From Methyloversatilis discipulorum (GTDB lineage: Bacteria > Pseudomonadota > Gammaproteobacteria > Burkholderiales > Rhodocyclaceae), in the NCBI RefSeq assembly GCF_000385375.1, contig NZ_ARVV01000001.1, positions 1,240,001 to 1,304,000 of the forward strand: a DNA stretch of 64,000 nt, written 5' to 3'. Each line of letters opens with the position of its first letter. Position 1 is the stretch's first letter. A program made the position numbers and the translations under genes. The notes under the pieces are model-generated. The model searched no databases. It saw nothing but the letters and a program-made list of their open reading frames with translations, and was not told the origin of the DNA. Positions 14,649 through 23,728 of this stretch are shown here, piece by piece.

Positions 14649-16648
14649 GTTCGGGGCGGTGTGCGGTGGCGGCGCAGCGCGCGGGCGTGCGTCCGGAGTG
14701 CGCGCACGGCCGGCGCATGGGCGGCGCGGCCGTAGCGGGCGTCTGCGTAAAGTGTACACGCTGTGCGCAATTCTGCTGCCAGATCGGGGCGCAGCGCGGC
14801 GATGCGGTCGGCGTAATCGAGTGGCCCTTCCCACGCGTCGCGGCCCAGGCCGGCCGGACGCAGCGCGCGGTCGATGCCGGCCCAGGCGCGCGCCAGCGCG
14901 TCGGCGGCGATCTGGCGGCGCAGCGCCCACAGCGTCAGCGCGATGGCGATGACGGCGCACAGCGAGGCCATCCAAGCGGTCATCGTGCGCCAGTCCGGCT
15001 GCGCCATGCCGAGGCGCGCCAGCAGTTCGCGCTGCTTCTGCTGGTCGTAGGACAGCACCCACTGGTTCCACGCATTGTTGGCGGCTTCCCAGCGGTGGCG
15101 CAGATCGCGCAGCCAGCCGAGGTCGGCACGGGCGACGAAGGGCACCGGCTCGCCGGCCGGCAGGTCAGCCAGACCGCGTTCGACGCGCGACGGCAGGATG
15201 GCAGCGGTCGGGTCGACCCGGCGCCAGCCTTCGCCGTCCAGCCACACTTCGGCCCAGGCGTGCGCGTCGGACTGGCGCACGACGACGAAGCCATCGACCT
15301 CGTTGCGCTCGCCGCCCTGGTAGCCGGTCACGACGCGCGCCGGCAGGCCGGCGGCGCGCATCAGGAATACGAAGGCGCCGGCGTAGTGCTCGCAGAAGCC
15401 GCGCCGGCTGTCGAACAGGAACTGGTCTATGCCGTCCTCGCCGAGCAGCGGCGGCGTCAGCGTGTAGACGAAGGCTTCGCGGCGGAACAGGCGCAGCGCG
15501 GCGTCCACCGTTTCGGCGTCGCTGCCGGCGTCGAGATGCATCTGGCGGGCCAGCGCACGGGCGCGCGGGTTGCCGCCCGGCGGCAGGCGGCGCGCGGCGT
15601 CGAGATAGGCGCTCCATTCCTCGCGGCCGGGGCGCGCCGTCGGCACCGACTCGAAACGGTCGCGTCGGCGCGCGCGCACGACTTCGCTGCCGAGCACCTG
15701 CCAGTCATCGGAGACGCGCGCGCCGAGTGGCAGGCCGGCCACCGTTTCGAGCGCGAACAGCCAGTTCTTGCCGTGCGGTTCAAGCGTCACTTCGTAGCTG
15801 GTGCGCGGGCCGACGACTGCGTGCGGCGTGCTGTCGTTGAGACGGCGCGCGGCTTCGCCCTGACGCCAGGTGCGGCCGTCGAAGGTGCTCAGCACCGGGC
15901 CGCGCCAGTACAGCTCGCGCGACGGCGGTGGTGCGTCGTCGAAGCGGGCGCGGAACGCGATTTCGCCGGACAGGCTCAGTTGCGAAATGTCGCCCGGCGA
16001 CATGCTGTCGGACAGCCCGGAGCGCGCGCCGAAGGCATCCAGCGGCAGCCCCCACAGCGGACCGGGTACGCGTGGGAACAGCACGAACAGCACCAGCATG
16101 AAGGGCAGAGCCTGGGCCAGCATCCACGCCGACTGGCGCAGCAGTGCGCGCACCGGCGCCGGCGGGCCGGTCAGCGCGATCAGCGCGGCGGTGATCACCA
16201 CCATCGAGCCGAACAGCACGGCCGCCACGGCCGGCGTCTGCGAATAGAGAAAGGCGGCCAGCAGCATGAAGTAGCCGAGCAGCACGACGGTGTGGCCGTC
16301 GCGCACGCTCTTCAGCTCGTGCAGCTTGAGCACCAGCAGCAGCGTGAGCAGCGCGACGCCGGGCTCGCGGCCGAACAGGCGGCCGAAGGTAAGCGTGACG
16401 CCAGCGCAGCAGGCGATCACCACCAGCGCCTTGACCACACTGCTGGCGCCGGCCCAGCCCAGCTTCCACTGCGCCAGCCGCCAGGTGAACAGCAGCAGCG
16501 CCACCGCGTTGAGCCAGGCCGGCAGGTGGTCGGCGTGCGGCAGCAGCGCGCAGGCGGCGACCGCCATCAGCCAGCCGATGCGGGTGTTGGTCAGCGGTGC
16601 GGCCGGCATGGCGGGCGCCGGAGGGGAGCGCTTGCGACGGAACATCAT
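14645..16648 (-). CDS. DUF3488/transglutaminase-like membrane protein, TgpA-type (667 aa)
   Basis: About six membrane helices (residues 25-190) precede a periplasmic transglutaminase-like domain. The Cys-His-Asp triad is readable: FCEHYAG (Cys near 419), DAHAWAEVW (His near 462) and RRVDPTAA (Asp near 477). One further helix lies near residue 560 (MASLCAVIAIALTLWAL), followed by a cytoplasmic DUF4129-like tail. TgpA-type proteins are usually next to MoxR and DUF58 genes, as here. The first ATG of two (16648) overlaps the DUF58 stop. Confidence 0.88.
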   Translation of the reverse strand: MMFRRKRSPPAPAMPAAPLTNTRIGWLMAVAACALLPHADHLPAWLNAVALLLFTWRLAQWKLGWAGASSVVKALVVIACCAGVTLTFGRLFGREPGVALLTLLLVLKLHELKSVRDGHTVVLLGYFMLLAAFLYSQTPAVAAVLFGSMVVITAALIALTGPPAPVRALLRQSAWMLAQALPFMLVLFVLFPRVPGPLWGLPLDAFGARSGLSDSMSPGDISQLSLSGEIAFRARFDDAPPPSRELYWRGPVLSTFDGRTWRQGEAARRLNDSTPHAVVGPRTSYEVTLEPHGKNWLFALETVAGLPLGARVSDDWQVLGSEVVRARRRDRFESVPTARPGREEWSAYLDAARRLPPGGNPRARALARQMHLDAGSDAETVDAALRLFRREAFVYTLTPPLLGEDGIDQFLFDSRRGFCEHYAGAFVFLMRAAGLPARVVTGYQGGERNEVDGFVVVRQSDAHAWAEVWLDGEGWRRVDPTAAILPSRVERGLADLPAGEPVPFVARADLGWLRDLRHRWEAANNAWNQWVLSYDQQKQRELLARLGMAQPDWRTMTAWMASLCAVIAIALTLWALRRQIAADALARAWAGIDRALRPAGLGRDAWEGPLDYADRIAALRPDLAAELRTACTLYADARYGRAAHAPAVRALRTHARALRRHRTPPRT

Positions 16649-17598
16649 GCGGGCAATCCGTGCAGGGCCAGCGCGCGCAGCACGCGCTCGCGGTGGCCCG
16701 GGCCGTTGCCCGGTGCGATGCGCGCGTCGGGCAGCGCCAGGCCGTAGCGCAGACCGGCCGCGTCGGCGTCGAGCGCCCAGCCGGTCAGCCGCGCGAGTCG
16801 GGCTTCGAGCGACAGGGCGGCCGGCAGTTGCGCAAGATCCAGCCACAGTTCGCCGCCGTCCTGGCCGTCGAACTGCTTGGTCAGCAGCGGCAGGTCGGGC
16901 GCGCGTGCCCAGGCTTTCCAGGCGACGTGGCGCGGCGAGTCGGCGGCGCGGTGGTCGCGCAGGCTGGCGAATTCCTCGGTGCCGTCGCCCTGCGGCCGCA
17001 GGCCGGCGCGGCCCGCGTCGCTGGCCGGCAGTGGCGGGCGGCCGGCTTCGGGCTGCACGTAGACGAGGCAGCGCTGCTGTGGTTGCGCGTAGCTCCAGGC
17101 GCGGATCAGGCCCAGCGGGTAACGGGTGCTCAGCGTGACCCGGCCCGGCGTCAGCCAGCCGCGGCGGGTGGTCGGCAGTGACAGCGTCACCGCGCAGCGG
17201 CCGTTTGCGTCGACCGCGGCGTCCGCCGGTTCGGCGCCCGCCATCGCCAGCTGCAGCGCCGGGCGCGGGCGCGGTGCTTCATTGTCCAGCCACAGCGTGA
17301 AGCGCGCCGGCTGGCCGGCGAACACCGGCGTCGGGGGCGTTTCGCGAAGATGCAGCGCGAGCAGGTTGCGGAAGGTGTGCAGCAGCGCGACCTGACCCAG
17401 ACCGGCCAGCATGAATACCAGCGCGAAGCCCAGGCTCAGCGTGTAGTTGATCGCGGTCAGCAGCATGGCGATCAGCGCCACGCCCCATACCAGCCCGACG
17501 CGGGTCGGCAGCACGAAGATGCGCCGGCGGTCCAGCGTCAGCGGCAGCGCGGGCGAACCACCGAGCGTGGCCAGCCAGCGGCGGAGTGCGTCGCGCAT
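16645..17598 (-). CDS. DUF58 domain protein (317 aa)
   Basis: Two membrane helices near the N-terminus (GLVWGVALIAMLLTAINYTLSLG and GFALVFMLAGLGQVALL) precede a beta-rich part and the DUF58 signature GTEEFASLRDHRAADSPRHVAWKAWAR (read from residue about 210). DUF58 proteins adopt a von Willebrand A-like fold and work with MoxR ATPases. The start at 17598 shares one base with the moxR stop (TGATG), indicating coupling. The open frame extends about 100 codons further upstream but that part is a shadow of moxR. Confidence 0.9.
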   Translation of the reverse strand: MRDALRRWLATLGGSPALPLTLDRRRIFVLPTRVGLVWGVALIAMLLTAINYTLSLGFALVFMLAGLGQVALLHTFRNLLALHLRETPPTPVFAGQPARFTLWLDNEAPRPRPALQLAMAGAEPADAAVDANGRCAVTLSLPTTRRGWLTPGRVTLSTRYPLGLIRAWSYAQPQQRCLVYVQPEAGRPPLPASDAGRAGLRPQGDGTEEFASLRDHRAADSPRHVAWKAWARAPDLPLLTKQFDGQDGGELWLDLAQLPAALSLEARLARLTGWALDADAAGLRYGLALPDARIAPGNGPGHRERVLRALALHGLPA

Positions 17599-18512
17599 CA
17601 GGCCGGCAGCGCCACCGCCTGCAGCAGCGCGCGCGCCGCGTCGTCCGGACTGCCCTGTTCGAGCGCCGGCAGGCGGTGCAGCGCGACGGAGGGCAGCACC
17701 GCCTGCACGTCTTCCGGCAGCACGTGGGCGCGGTCGAACACCCGCGCGTGGGCGCGGGCGGCGGCCAGCAGCGCGAGACCGGCGCGCGGGCTCAGGCCGA
17801 GCCGCCAGGCGCCGCTGCTGCGGGTGTGCGCGATCAGCGCCTGCACATAGTCGATCAGCGCGTCGGCCACGTGCAGCGACTCGGCTTCGGCGCGCCATTG
17901 CGTCAGCGTCGCGGCGTCGGCCACCGGCGCCAGATCGGCCAGCAGGCTGCGCCGGTCGCGGCCGGTCAGCAGCGCGCGTTCGGCCGCCGGGTCGGGGTAG
18001 CCCATGGTGATGCGCATCATGAAGCGGTCGAGCTGCGATTCGGGCAGCGGGTAGGTGCCGATCTGGCTGGCCGGGTTCTGCGTCGCGATGACGAAGAAGG
18101 GCTCGGGCAGGCGGCGGGTTTCGCCCTCGACGCTGACCTGGTGCTCTTCCATCGCCTCCAGCAGCGCGCTCTGCGTGCGCGGCGTGGCGCGGTTCACCTC
18201 GTCGGCCAGCAGCACCTGCGTGAACACCGGCCCCGGGTGGAAGCGGAAAGCGCCGGTTTCGCGCTCGAACACCGATACGCCGAGGATGTCGGCTGGCAGC
18301 AGATCGCTGGTGAATTGCACGCGGCGAAAGTCGAGGCCGAACAGCTGGGCCATCACGTGCGCCAGCGTGGTCTTGCCGGTGCCCGGCACGTCCTCGATCA
18401 GCAGGTGGCCGCCGGCGATCAGGCAGGTCAGCGCCAGTTCGAGCCGGCTGCGCTTGCCGAGAATGAGGGTGGAGGCGGCTTCGACGACGGCGCGGGGAGC
18501 GAGGGTGGGCAT
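17598..18512 (-). CDS. MoxR-family AAA+ ATPase (304 aa)
   Basis: Walker A PGTGKT is at residues 43-48, Walker B LLADE ends at D104-E105, and sensor 1 is ATQNP. The family-specific VNRATPRTQSALLEAMEEHQV follows. MoxR ATPases act as chaperones or maturation factors, often with vWA-fold partners such as DUF58. ATG 18512 is the first start matching family length; the longer frame to 18683 covers the divergent promoter region. It heads a four-gene operon with DUF58, TgpA-type and mltB genes. Confidence 0.92.
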   Translation of the reverse strand: MPTLAPRAVVEAASTLILGKRSRLELALTCLIAGGHLLIEDVPGTGKTTLAHVMAQLFGLDFRRVQFTSDLLPADILGVSVFERETGAFRFHPGPVFTQVLLADEVNRATPRTQSALLEAMEEHQVSVEGETRRLPEPFFVIATQNPASQIGTYPLPESQLDRFMMRITMGYPDPAAERALLTGRDRRSLLADLAPVADAATLTQWRAEAESLHVADALIDYVQALIAHTRSSGAWRLGLSPRAGLALLAAARAHARVFDRAHVLPEDVQAVLPSVALHRLPALEQGSPDDAARALLQAVALPA

Positions 18513-18670
18513 GGCTTGAGCTACGTTAAGTTGTGGCGGGATGATCGGCGCGATACTGTAGAAACATGACGGCAGTACATGCCCGGCCCTGAAGCCGCGC
18601 GGTCCTGCCTGTGACACAGAGCCGGAACGGCCGGTTGCATCGATAACTGCAGGAATCCGGAGGAGAGGCG

Positions 18671-19594
18671 GTGACGACCGCATACATTACACACCGCGAC
18701 TGTGCCCTGCATGACATGGGGCCGCACCATCCTGAATGCCCCGACCGCTTGGCCGCGATACAGGACCGCCTGATCGCCAGCGGTCTCGACGCCTACCTGC
18801 AGCACCACGACGCGCCGGCGGCCGACATCGACATGCTGGCGCGCGCGCACTCGCCGGAGTATCTGCGGCAGATCTTCGACGCGGTGCCGGGCAGCGGCAT
18901 TGTCCATCTCGACCCGGATACCGCGATGTGCCCGAATTCGCTGCGCGCCGCACTGCGCGCGGCCGGCGCCGGCGTTCATGCGACCGATCTGGTGATGTCG
19001 GGCGCCGCGGTGAATGCCTTCTGCGCGGTGCGCCCGCCCGGCCATCACGCCGAATACGCCCGCGCGATGGGTTTCTGCTTCTTCAACAACGTCGTGGTCG
19101 CGGCGCGCCACGCGCTGGAAAAGCACGGGCTTGAGCGCGTTGCCATCATCGATTTCGACGTGCACCACGGCAATGGCACCGAAAACATCGTCGCCCACGA
19201 CAATCGCATCCTGATGGTGAGCATTTTCCAGCACCCCTTCTACCCGTACTCGGGTGCGGAGCCGCTGGCCGACAACCTGTGCAACGTGCCGCTGCCGGCC
19301 GGCACCCGCGGCGACGGCTTCCGCGAGGCGGTGACGACGAAGTGGCTGCCGCGACTCGACGCCTTCGCGCCGCAGATGATTTTCATCTCGGCCGGTTTCG
19401 ACGCGCACTACGAGGACGACATGGCGTCGCTCGGGCTGGTCGAGGCCGATTACGCGTGGGTCAGCACCGAGCTGATGAAGATCGCGAAGAAGCACGGCAA
19501 GGGTCGCATCGTGTCGATGCTTGAAGGCGGCTACGCGCTGTCGGCGCTGGGGCGCAGCGCGGTCGAGCACATCCGGGCGCTGGCCGAGCTGTGA
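18671..19594 (+). CDS. Histone-deacetylase-family amidohydrolase (307 aa)
   Basis: This is a class II HDAC-like zinc hydrolase, likely an acetylpolyamine or protein-lysine deacetylase. Zinc and active-site motifs are intact: RPPGHHAEY (tandem His), GFCFFNN, DFDVHHGNGT, SAGFDAHYEDD and MLEGGY. The GTG at 18671 has AGGAGAG immediately upstream, which decides the start. The gene diverges from the moxR operon, with 158 bp between starts. The natural substrate cannot be told from sequence. Confidence 0.9.
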   Translation: MTTAYITHRDCALHDMGPHHPECPDRLAAIQDRLIASGLDAYLQHHDAPAADIDMLARAHSPEYLRQIFDAVPGSGIVHLDPDTAMCPNSLRAALRAAGAGVHATDLVMSGAAVNAFCAVRPPGHHAEYARAMGFCFFNNVVVAARHALEKHGLERVAIIDFDVHHGNGTENIVAHDNRILMVSIFQHPFYPYSGAEPLADNLCNVPLPAGTRGDGFREAVTTKWLPRLDAFAPQMIFISAGFDAHYEDDMASLGLVEADYAWVSTELMKIAKKHGKGRIVSMLEGGYALSALGRSAVEHIRALAEL

Positions 19595-19633
19595 GTGACC
19601 GGGAGCTGTTACAGACTGATCCAGTTGCCACTG

Positions 19634-19662
19634 TTGGGCTTGCACCCGCGCTCCGGTAGAAT
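19634..19662 (+). promoter_or_regulatory. Sigma-70 promoter for dapA
   Basis: TTGGGC at 19634-19639 and TAGAAT at 19657-19662 are separated by 17 bp, the optimal spacing. The start codon of dapA follows at 19696. No other gene start lies nearby. Confidence 0.6.
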
Positions 19663-19695
19663 GGCGCGTTTCCTGCCGAAGCCACTGTTTCGCAC

Positions 19696-20574
<879 letters not shown>

Positions 20575-20596
20575 TCGTCCTCTGGTATCCCGTTCG

Positions 20597-21751
20597 ATGA
20601 ATCTGCTGAAGTTTTCCGCGCTGTGCGTGGCACTGGTGAGCGCGCTCACCGGCTGCTCGATGTTCGACAAGGTCATGGATTCAGGCAAGGTCGATTACAA
20701 GGCCCAGGCCAAGCGCACGCCGCGCCTCGACCTGCCGCCCGACCTGACGCTGCCGCAGCAGACCGACCGCTTCGCGGTGCCGGATTCCGGCGGCAAGGGT
20801 ACGGCGACCATGTCGGCCTACAACGCCGACCGCACGAACACCGGCGGTGTGGTGCAGCCGCAGTCGTCGGGCGTGCTGCCGCAGGTCGACAAGATGCGCA
20901 TCGAGCGCGCCGGCAGCCAGCGCTGGCTGGTGGTCAATGCCAGCCCTGACGATCTGTGGCCGCAGGTGAAGGAGTTCTGGCAGGAAACCGGTTTCCTGAT
21001 CGACATCGAACAGCCGGAAGCCGGCGTGATGGAAACGGACTGGAACGAGAACCGCGCCAAGCTCCCGAACGACATCATCCGCAACACCATCGGGCGCCTG
21101 ATCGACCAGCTCTACTCGACGCCCGAGCGCGACAAGTTCCGCACCCGCCTGGAGCCGGGCGCCGAGCCGGGCACCACCGAAATCTACGTCAGCCACCGCG
21201 GCGTGGTCGAGGTCTATACCAACGAGCGCAGCGACAACACCGTCTGGCAGCCGCGTCCGGCCGACCCCGAGCTGGAAGCCGAAATGCTGCGTCGCCTGAT
21301 GGTGCGTCTGGGCGCCGACAACGAGCGCGCCAAGGTGCTGCTGGCCGCACAACCGGTGGCCGAGCGCGCGCAACTGGTGTCGGCCGACAAGGGCAGCACG
21401 CTGCAGGTGTACGAAGGTTTCGACCGCGCCTGGCGCCGCGTCGGCCTGGCGCTGGACCGCGTCGGCTTCACCGTCGAGGACCGCGACCGTTCGCAGGGTG
21501 TGTACTTCGTGCGCTACGTCGACCCGGAAGTCGACGCCACCGGCAAGAAGGATGGCGGCATCCTGTCCAAGCTGCTGTTCTTCATGCCGGACGACAAGCC
21601 GGACCCGAAGGCCGGCCAGAGCCAGTACCGCATCCTGGTCAAGGGCGAGGGCAAGCAAAGTTCGGTTCAGGTGCTCACCCGCGAAGGCGGCCTCGACGAC
21701 ACCCGCACCGCGAAGCGCATCCTGTCGCTGCTGCACGAGCAGCTGAAGTAA
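20597..21751 (+). CDS. bamC: Outer-membrane assembly lipoprotein BamC (384 aa)
   Basis: BamC is a lipoprotein subunit of the BAM complex that inserts beta-barrel proteins into the outer membrane. The N-terminus has a lipoprotein signal (LCVALVSALTGCS, lipobox LTGC), followed by the unstructured KVDYKAQAKRTPRLDLPPDLTLP segment that contacts BamD. Two helix-grip domains follow (for example WLVVNASPDDLWPQVKEFW and LQVYEGFDRAWRRVGLALDR). ATG 20597 is chosen because it begins the signal peptide. It ends at a strong terminator. Confidence 0.93.
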   Translation: MNLLKFSALCVALVSALTGCSMFDKVMDSGKVDYKAQAKRTPRLDLPPDLTLPQQTDRFAVPDSGGKGTATMSAYNADRTNTGGVVQPQSSGVLPQVDKMRIERAGSQRWLVVNASPDDLWPQVKEFWQETGFLIDIEQPEAGVMETDWNENRAKLPNDIIRNTIGRLIDQLYSTPERDKFRTRLEPGAEPGTTEIYVSHRGVVEVYTNERSDNTVWQPRPADPELEAEMLRRLMVRLGADNERAKVLLAAQPVAERAQLVSADKGSTLQVYEGFDRAWRRVGLALDRVGFTVEDRDRSQGVYFVRYVDPEVDATGKKDGGILSKLLFFMPDDKPDPKAGQSQYRILVKGEGKQSSVQVLTREGGLDDTRTAKRILSLLHEQLK

Positions 21752-21784
21752 GCAGCGCGGCAATGCTCTGCCCCGTGCAGGAAC

Positions 21785-21816
21785 AAAAGGCGCCCTCGGC
21801 GCCTTTTGTTTTTGTG
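21785..21816 (+). terminator. Rho-independent terminator of dapA-bamC
   Basis: AAAAGGCGCC at 21785-21794 and GGCGCCTTTT at 21798-21807 form a perfect 10-bp stem with a 3-nt loop, followed by GTTTTTGTG. This is a textbook intrinsic terminator 33 bp after the bamC stop. Confidence 0.9.
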
Positions 21817-21828
21817 CTCACCGTAACG

Positions 21829-22041
21829 GCCGCGTCGCGGCCAAGGCCGCTTCCACAGGGGGCCTTCACCCGAGCCTGCGCCGAAAACTGTGGGAGCGAG
21901 CTTGCTCGCGATTGCGACCTTGATCGAGGTCAGCGGCCAGCAACAGCCGCGTCGCGGCCAAGGCCGCTCCCACAGGGATAGAGCCCGATCCGCGGCCGCG
22001 GTCGGAGCGGGGTTCTGTGGGAGGGGTCTTCTGACCCCGAC
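21829..22041. repeat. REP/BIME-like repeat cluster
   Basis: Four related palindromic units lie in this gene-free stretch. Units at 21829-21860 and 21946-21977 are direct copies identical at 31 of 32 positions (core GCGGCCAAGGCCGC followed by TYCCACAGGG). Units at 21888-21910 and 22015-22041 are in the opposite orientation and begin CTGTGGGAG. Alternating orientation is typical of BIMEs. Such REPs can stop transcription, protect mRNA or serve as insertion targets. The remainder of the 21752-22091 gap holds only the terminator. Confidence 0.8.
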
Positions 22042-22091
22042 AGCAGCGGTGGGCAGTGCGCGGCGCCGCGTCAAGGACCGGTCGGCAGCGT

Positions 22092-22874
22092 TCAGGCCCG
22101 CATCGACAGCGCTTCAGCCTGTTCCGCGACTTCGGCCAGATTGACCACTTCGCCGATCACGACGATGGCCGGGCTGCCCAGCTTTGCGTCGGCGACGGCC
22201 TGCGGCAGGTCGCGCAGCGTGGAGACGACGGCACGCTGGCTGTCGCGGGTGCCGTTCTGGATCGCACAGGCCGGGGTGTCGGCGGCGAGACCGCCGACGT
22301 GCAGCGCCTCGGCGATGGACGCCAGCTTGCGCATGCCCATGTAGATGACCAGTGTCGTGCCGCAGCGGGCCAGTGCCGCCCAGTCGGGCTCGCGGCCCGG
22401 CTGGCCGTCTTCGCGTGCGTGGCCGGTGACGAAGGTGACGCCGCAGGCCATGTCGCGGTGGGTGACCGGCACGCCCAGCGTGGCCGGTACCGCGATGCCG
22501 GCCGACAGGCCGCTGACCACCTCGCATTCGATGCCGGCCCGGCGCAGCGTCTGCATTTCCTCGCCGCCGCGGCCGAACACGAAGGGGTCGCCGCCCTTGA
22601 CCCGGCCGACCGTGAAGCCGGCGCGCGCATAGCGCAGCATCAGGCGTTCGATGAAGGCCTGCGGCGTGCTGCGACAGCCGCCACGCTTGCCGACGCGCAC
22701 GATGCGGGCGTCGCTGCGCGCGTGTTCGAGCACGGCGGTGTCGGCCAGGTCGTCGACCAGCAGCACGTCGCAGCGGCCGAGCGCGCGCACGGCCTTCAGC
22801 GTCAGCAGTTCGGGGTCGCCGGGGCCGGCGCCTATCAGGTAGACCTTTCCGGTCCGGGGTGCGTAAGTCGTCAT
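22092..22874 (-). CDS. cobA: Uroporphyrinogen-III C-methyltransferase (SUMT, 260 aa)
   Basis: It uses two S-adenosylmethionine to make precorrin-2 for siroheme or cobalamin. The tetrapyrrole methylase motifs are clear: KVYLIGAGPGDPELLTLKA near the N-terminus, DVLLVDDL, and VKGGDPFVFGRGGEE. The later GIAVPATLGVPVTHRD and TLVIYMGM segments are also typical. The protein is a stand-alone SUMT with no CysG Met8-like domain. ATG 22874 (MTTYAP) gives the usual length; the frame extends to 22982 without a better site. No cobalamin riboswitch was seen upstream. Siroheme for nitrite or sulfite reduction is a likely use. Confidence 0.9.
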   Translation of the reverse strand: MTTYAPRTGKVYLIGAGPGDPELLTLKAVRALGRCDVLLVDDLADTAVLEHARSDARIVRVGKRGGCRSTPQAFIERLMLRYARAGFTVGRVKGGDPFVFGRGGEEMQTLRRAGIECEVVSGLSAGIAVPATLGVPVTHRDMACGVTFVTGHAREDGQPGREPDWAALARCGTTLVIYMGMRKLASIAEALHVGGLAADTPACAIQNGTRDSQRAVVSTLRDLPQAVADAKLGSPAIVVIGEVVNLAEVAEQAEALSMRA

Positions 22875-23044
22875 GACGAGTACCTTGCAAGTCCGGTGCC
22901 AGCCCCGGATACGTCGCGCCGACGCCGCGATTTCACCCGTCGCGGGCGTTGCGGCCGTCTGCCATGCCCGCGACGGGTGCATAGGCGCACCGTCGCTGTG
23001 CGGCCGGTGCTACAGTCAGACTGTGTCCCAGCAAATGACGCGCC

Positions 23045-23716
23045 GTGCCGAACGAAACCCTGAAATCCGACCGAACTGCCGAGGCGCGCACGCGCGGCGA
23101 TGCCAAGGAACGCATTTTCGCGGCGGCCGAGAAGCTATTTACCGAGCAGGGCTACGCGGCGACCTCGATGCGCATGATCGCGTCGGCGGCCGGCGTCCCG
23201 CTGGCGTCGATCAATTACCACTTCGGGTCCAAGCGCGACCTGATGGAGAGCGTGTATCAGCGCGTGCTCGGGGCGGACGGCACACGCTCGGGCTACCTCG
23301 CCAAGCTCGAACGCGAGGCGGTCGAGGCGCCGTTGAGCGTCACCCGCATCGTCGAAACCTTCGTCGAGTCGACGCTGCGCCTGTCGCGCAAGGACACGGT
23401 GTCCGGCGCCGTGTTCAAGCAGCTGATCGGCCGCGCCTACTTCGAACCGGGCGACGATTTCATCCCCGAAGAGTACGTCCGCATCATGGACTGGTACCGC
23501 AAGGCGCTGATGCGCGCGCTGCCGGCGCTGCCCGAGGACGAACTGCTGCGCCGGATGTACTTCTTCGTCGGCATCGTGGCCTACGTGATGGCCGGGCGCG
23601 ACGTGATGCACCTGCTCGGCCGCTGTTCACCGGCCTCCCGCAACGACCCTGAAAGCCTGCTGCGTGCGCTGGTGCCTTTCATCGTCGGAGGTCTCGAAGC
23701 GCCGCCGTCGGCGTGA
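23045..23716 (+). CDS. TetR/AcrR-family transcriptional regulator (223 aa)
   Basis: Residues about 20-70 form the TetR helix-turn-helix (ERIFAAAEKLFTEQGYAATSMRMIASAAGVPLASINYHFGSKRDL). The C-terminal 140 residues are helical with a CecR/DUF1956-like layout (MYFFVGIVAYVMAGRD). The GTG start is at 23045. It lies head-to-head with the SUMT gene, 170 bp apart. It is not next to the efflux operons, although one of these has a TetR-type operator. Confidence 0.88.
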   Translation: MPNETLKSDRTAEARTRGDAKERIFAAAEKLFTEQGYAATSMRMIASAAGVPLASINYHFGSKRDLMESVYQRVLGADGTRSGYLAKLEREAVEAPLSVTRIVETFVESTLRLSRKDTVSGAVFKQLIGRAYFEPGDDFIPEEYVRIMDWYRKALMRALPALPEDELLRRMYFFVGIVAYVMAGRDVMHLLGRCSPASRNDPESLLRALVPFIVGGLEAPPSA

Positions 23717-23728
23717 GGCGGCCGATGC

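Noticed and set aside
22875..23044. Possible cobalamin or SAM riboswitch before the SUMT gene
   Set aside because: No B12-box-like or SAM-box core was found in the 170-bp gap; the gap is simply a divergent promoter region.
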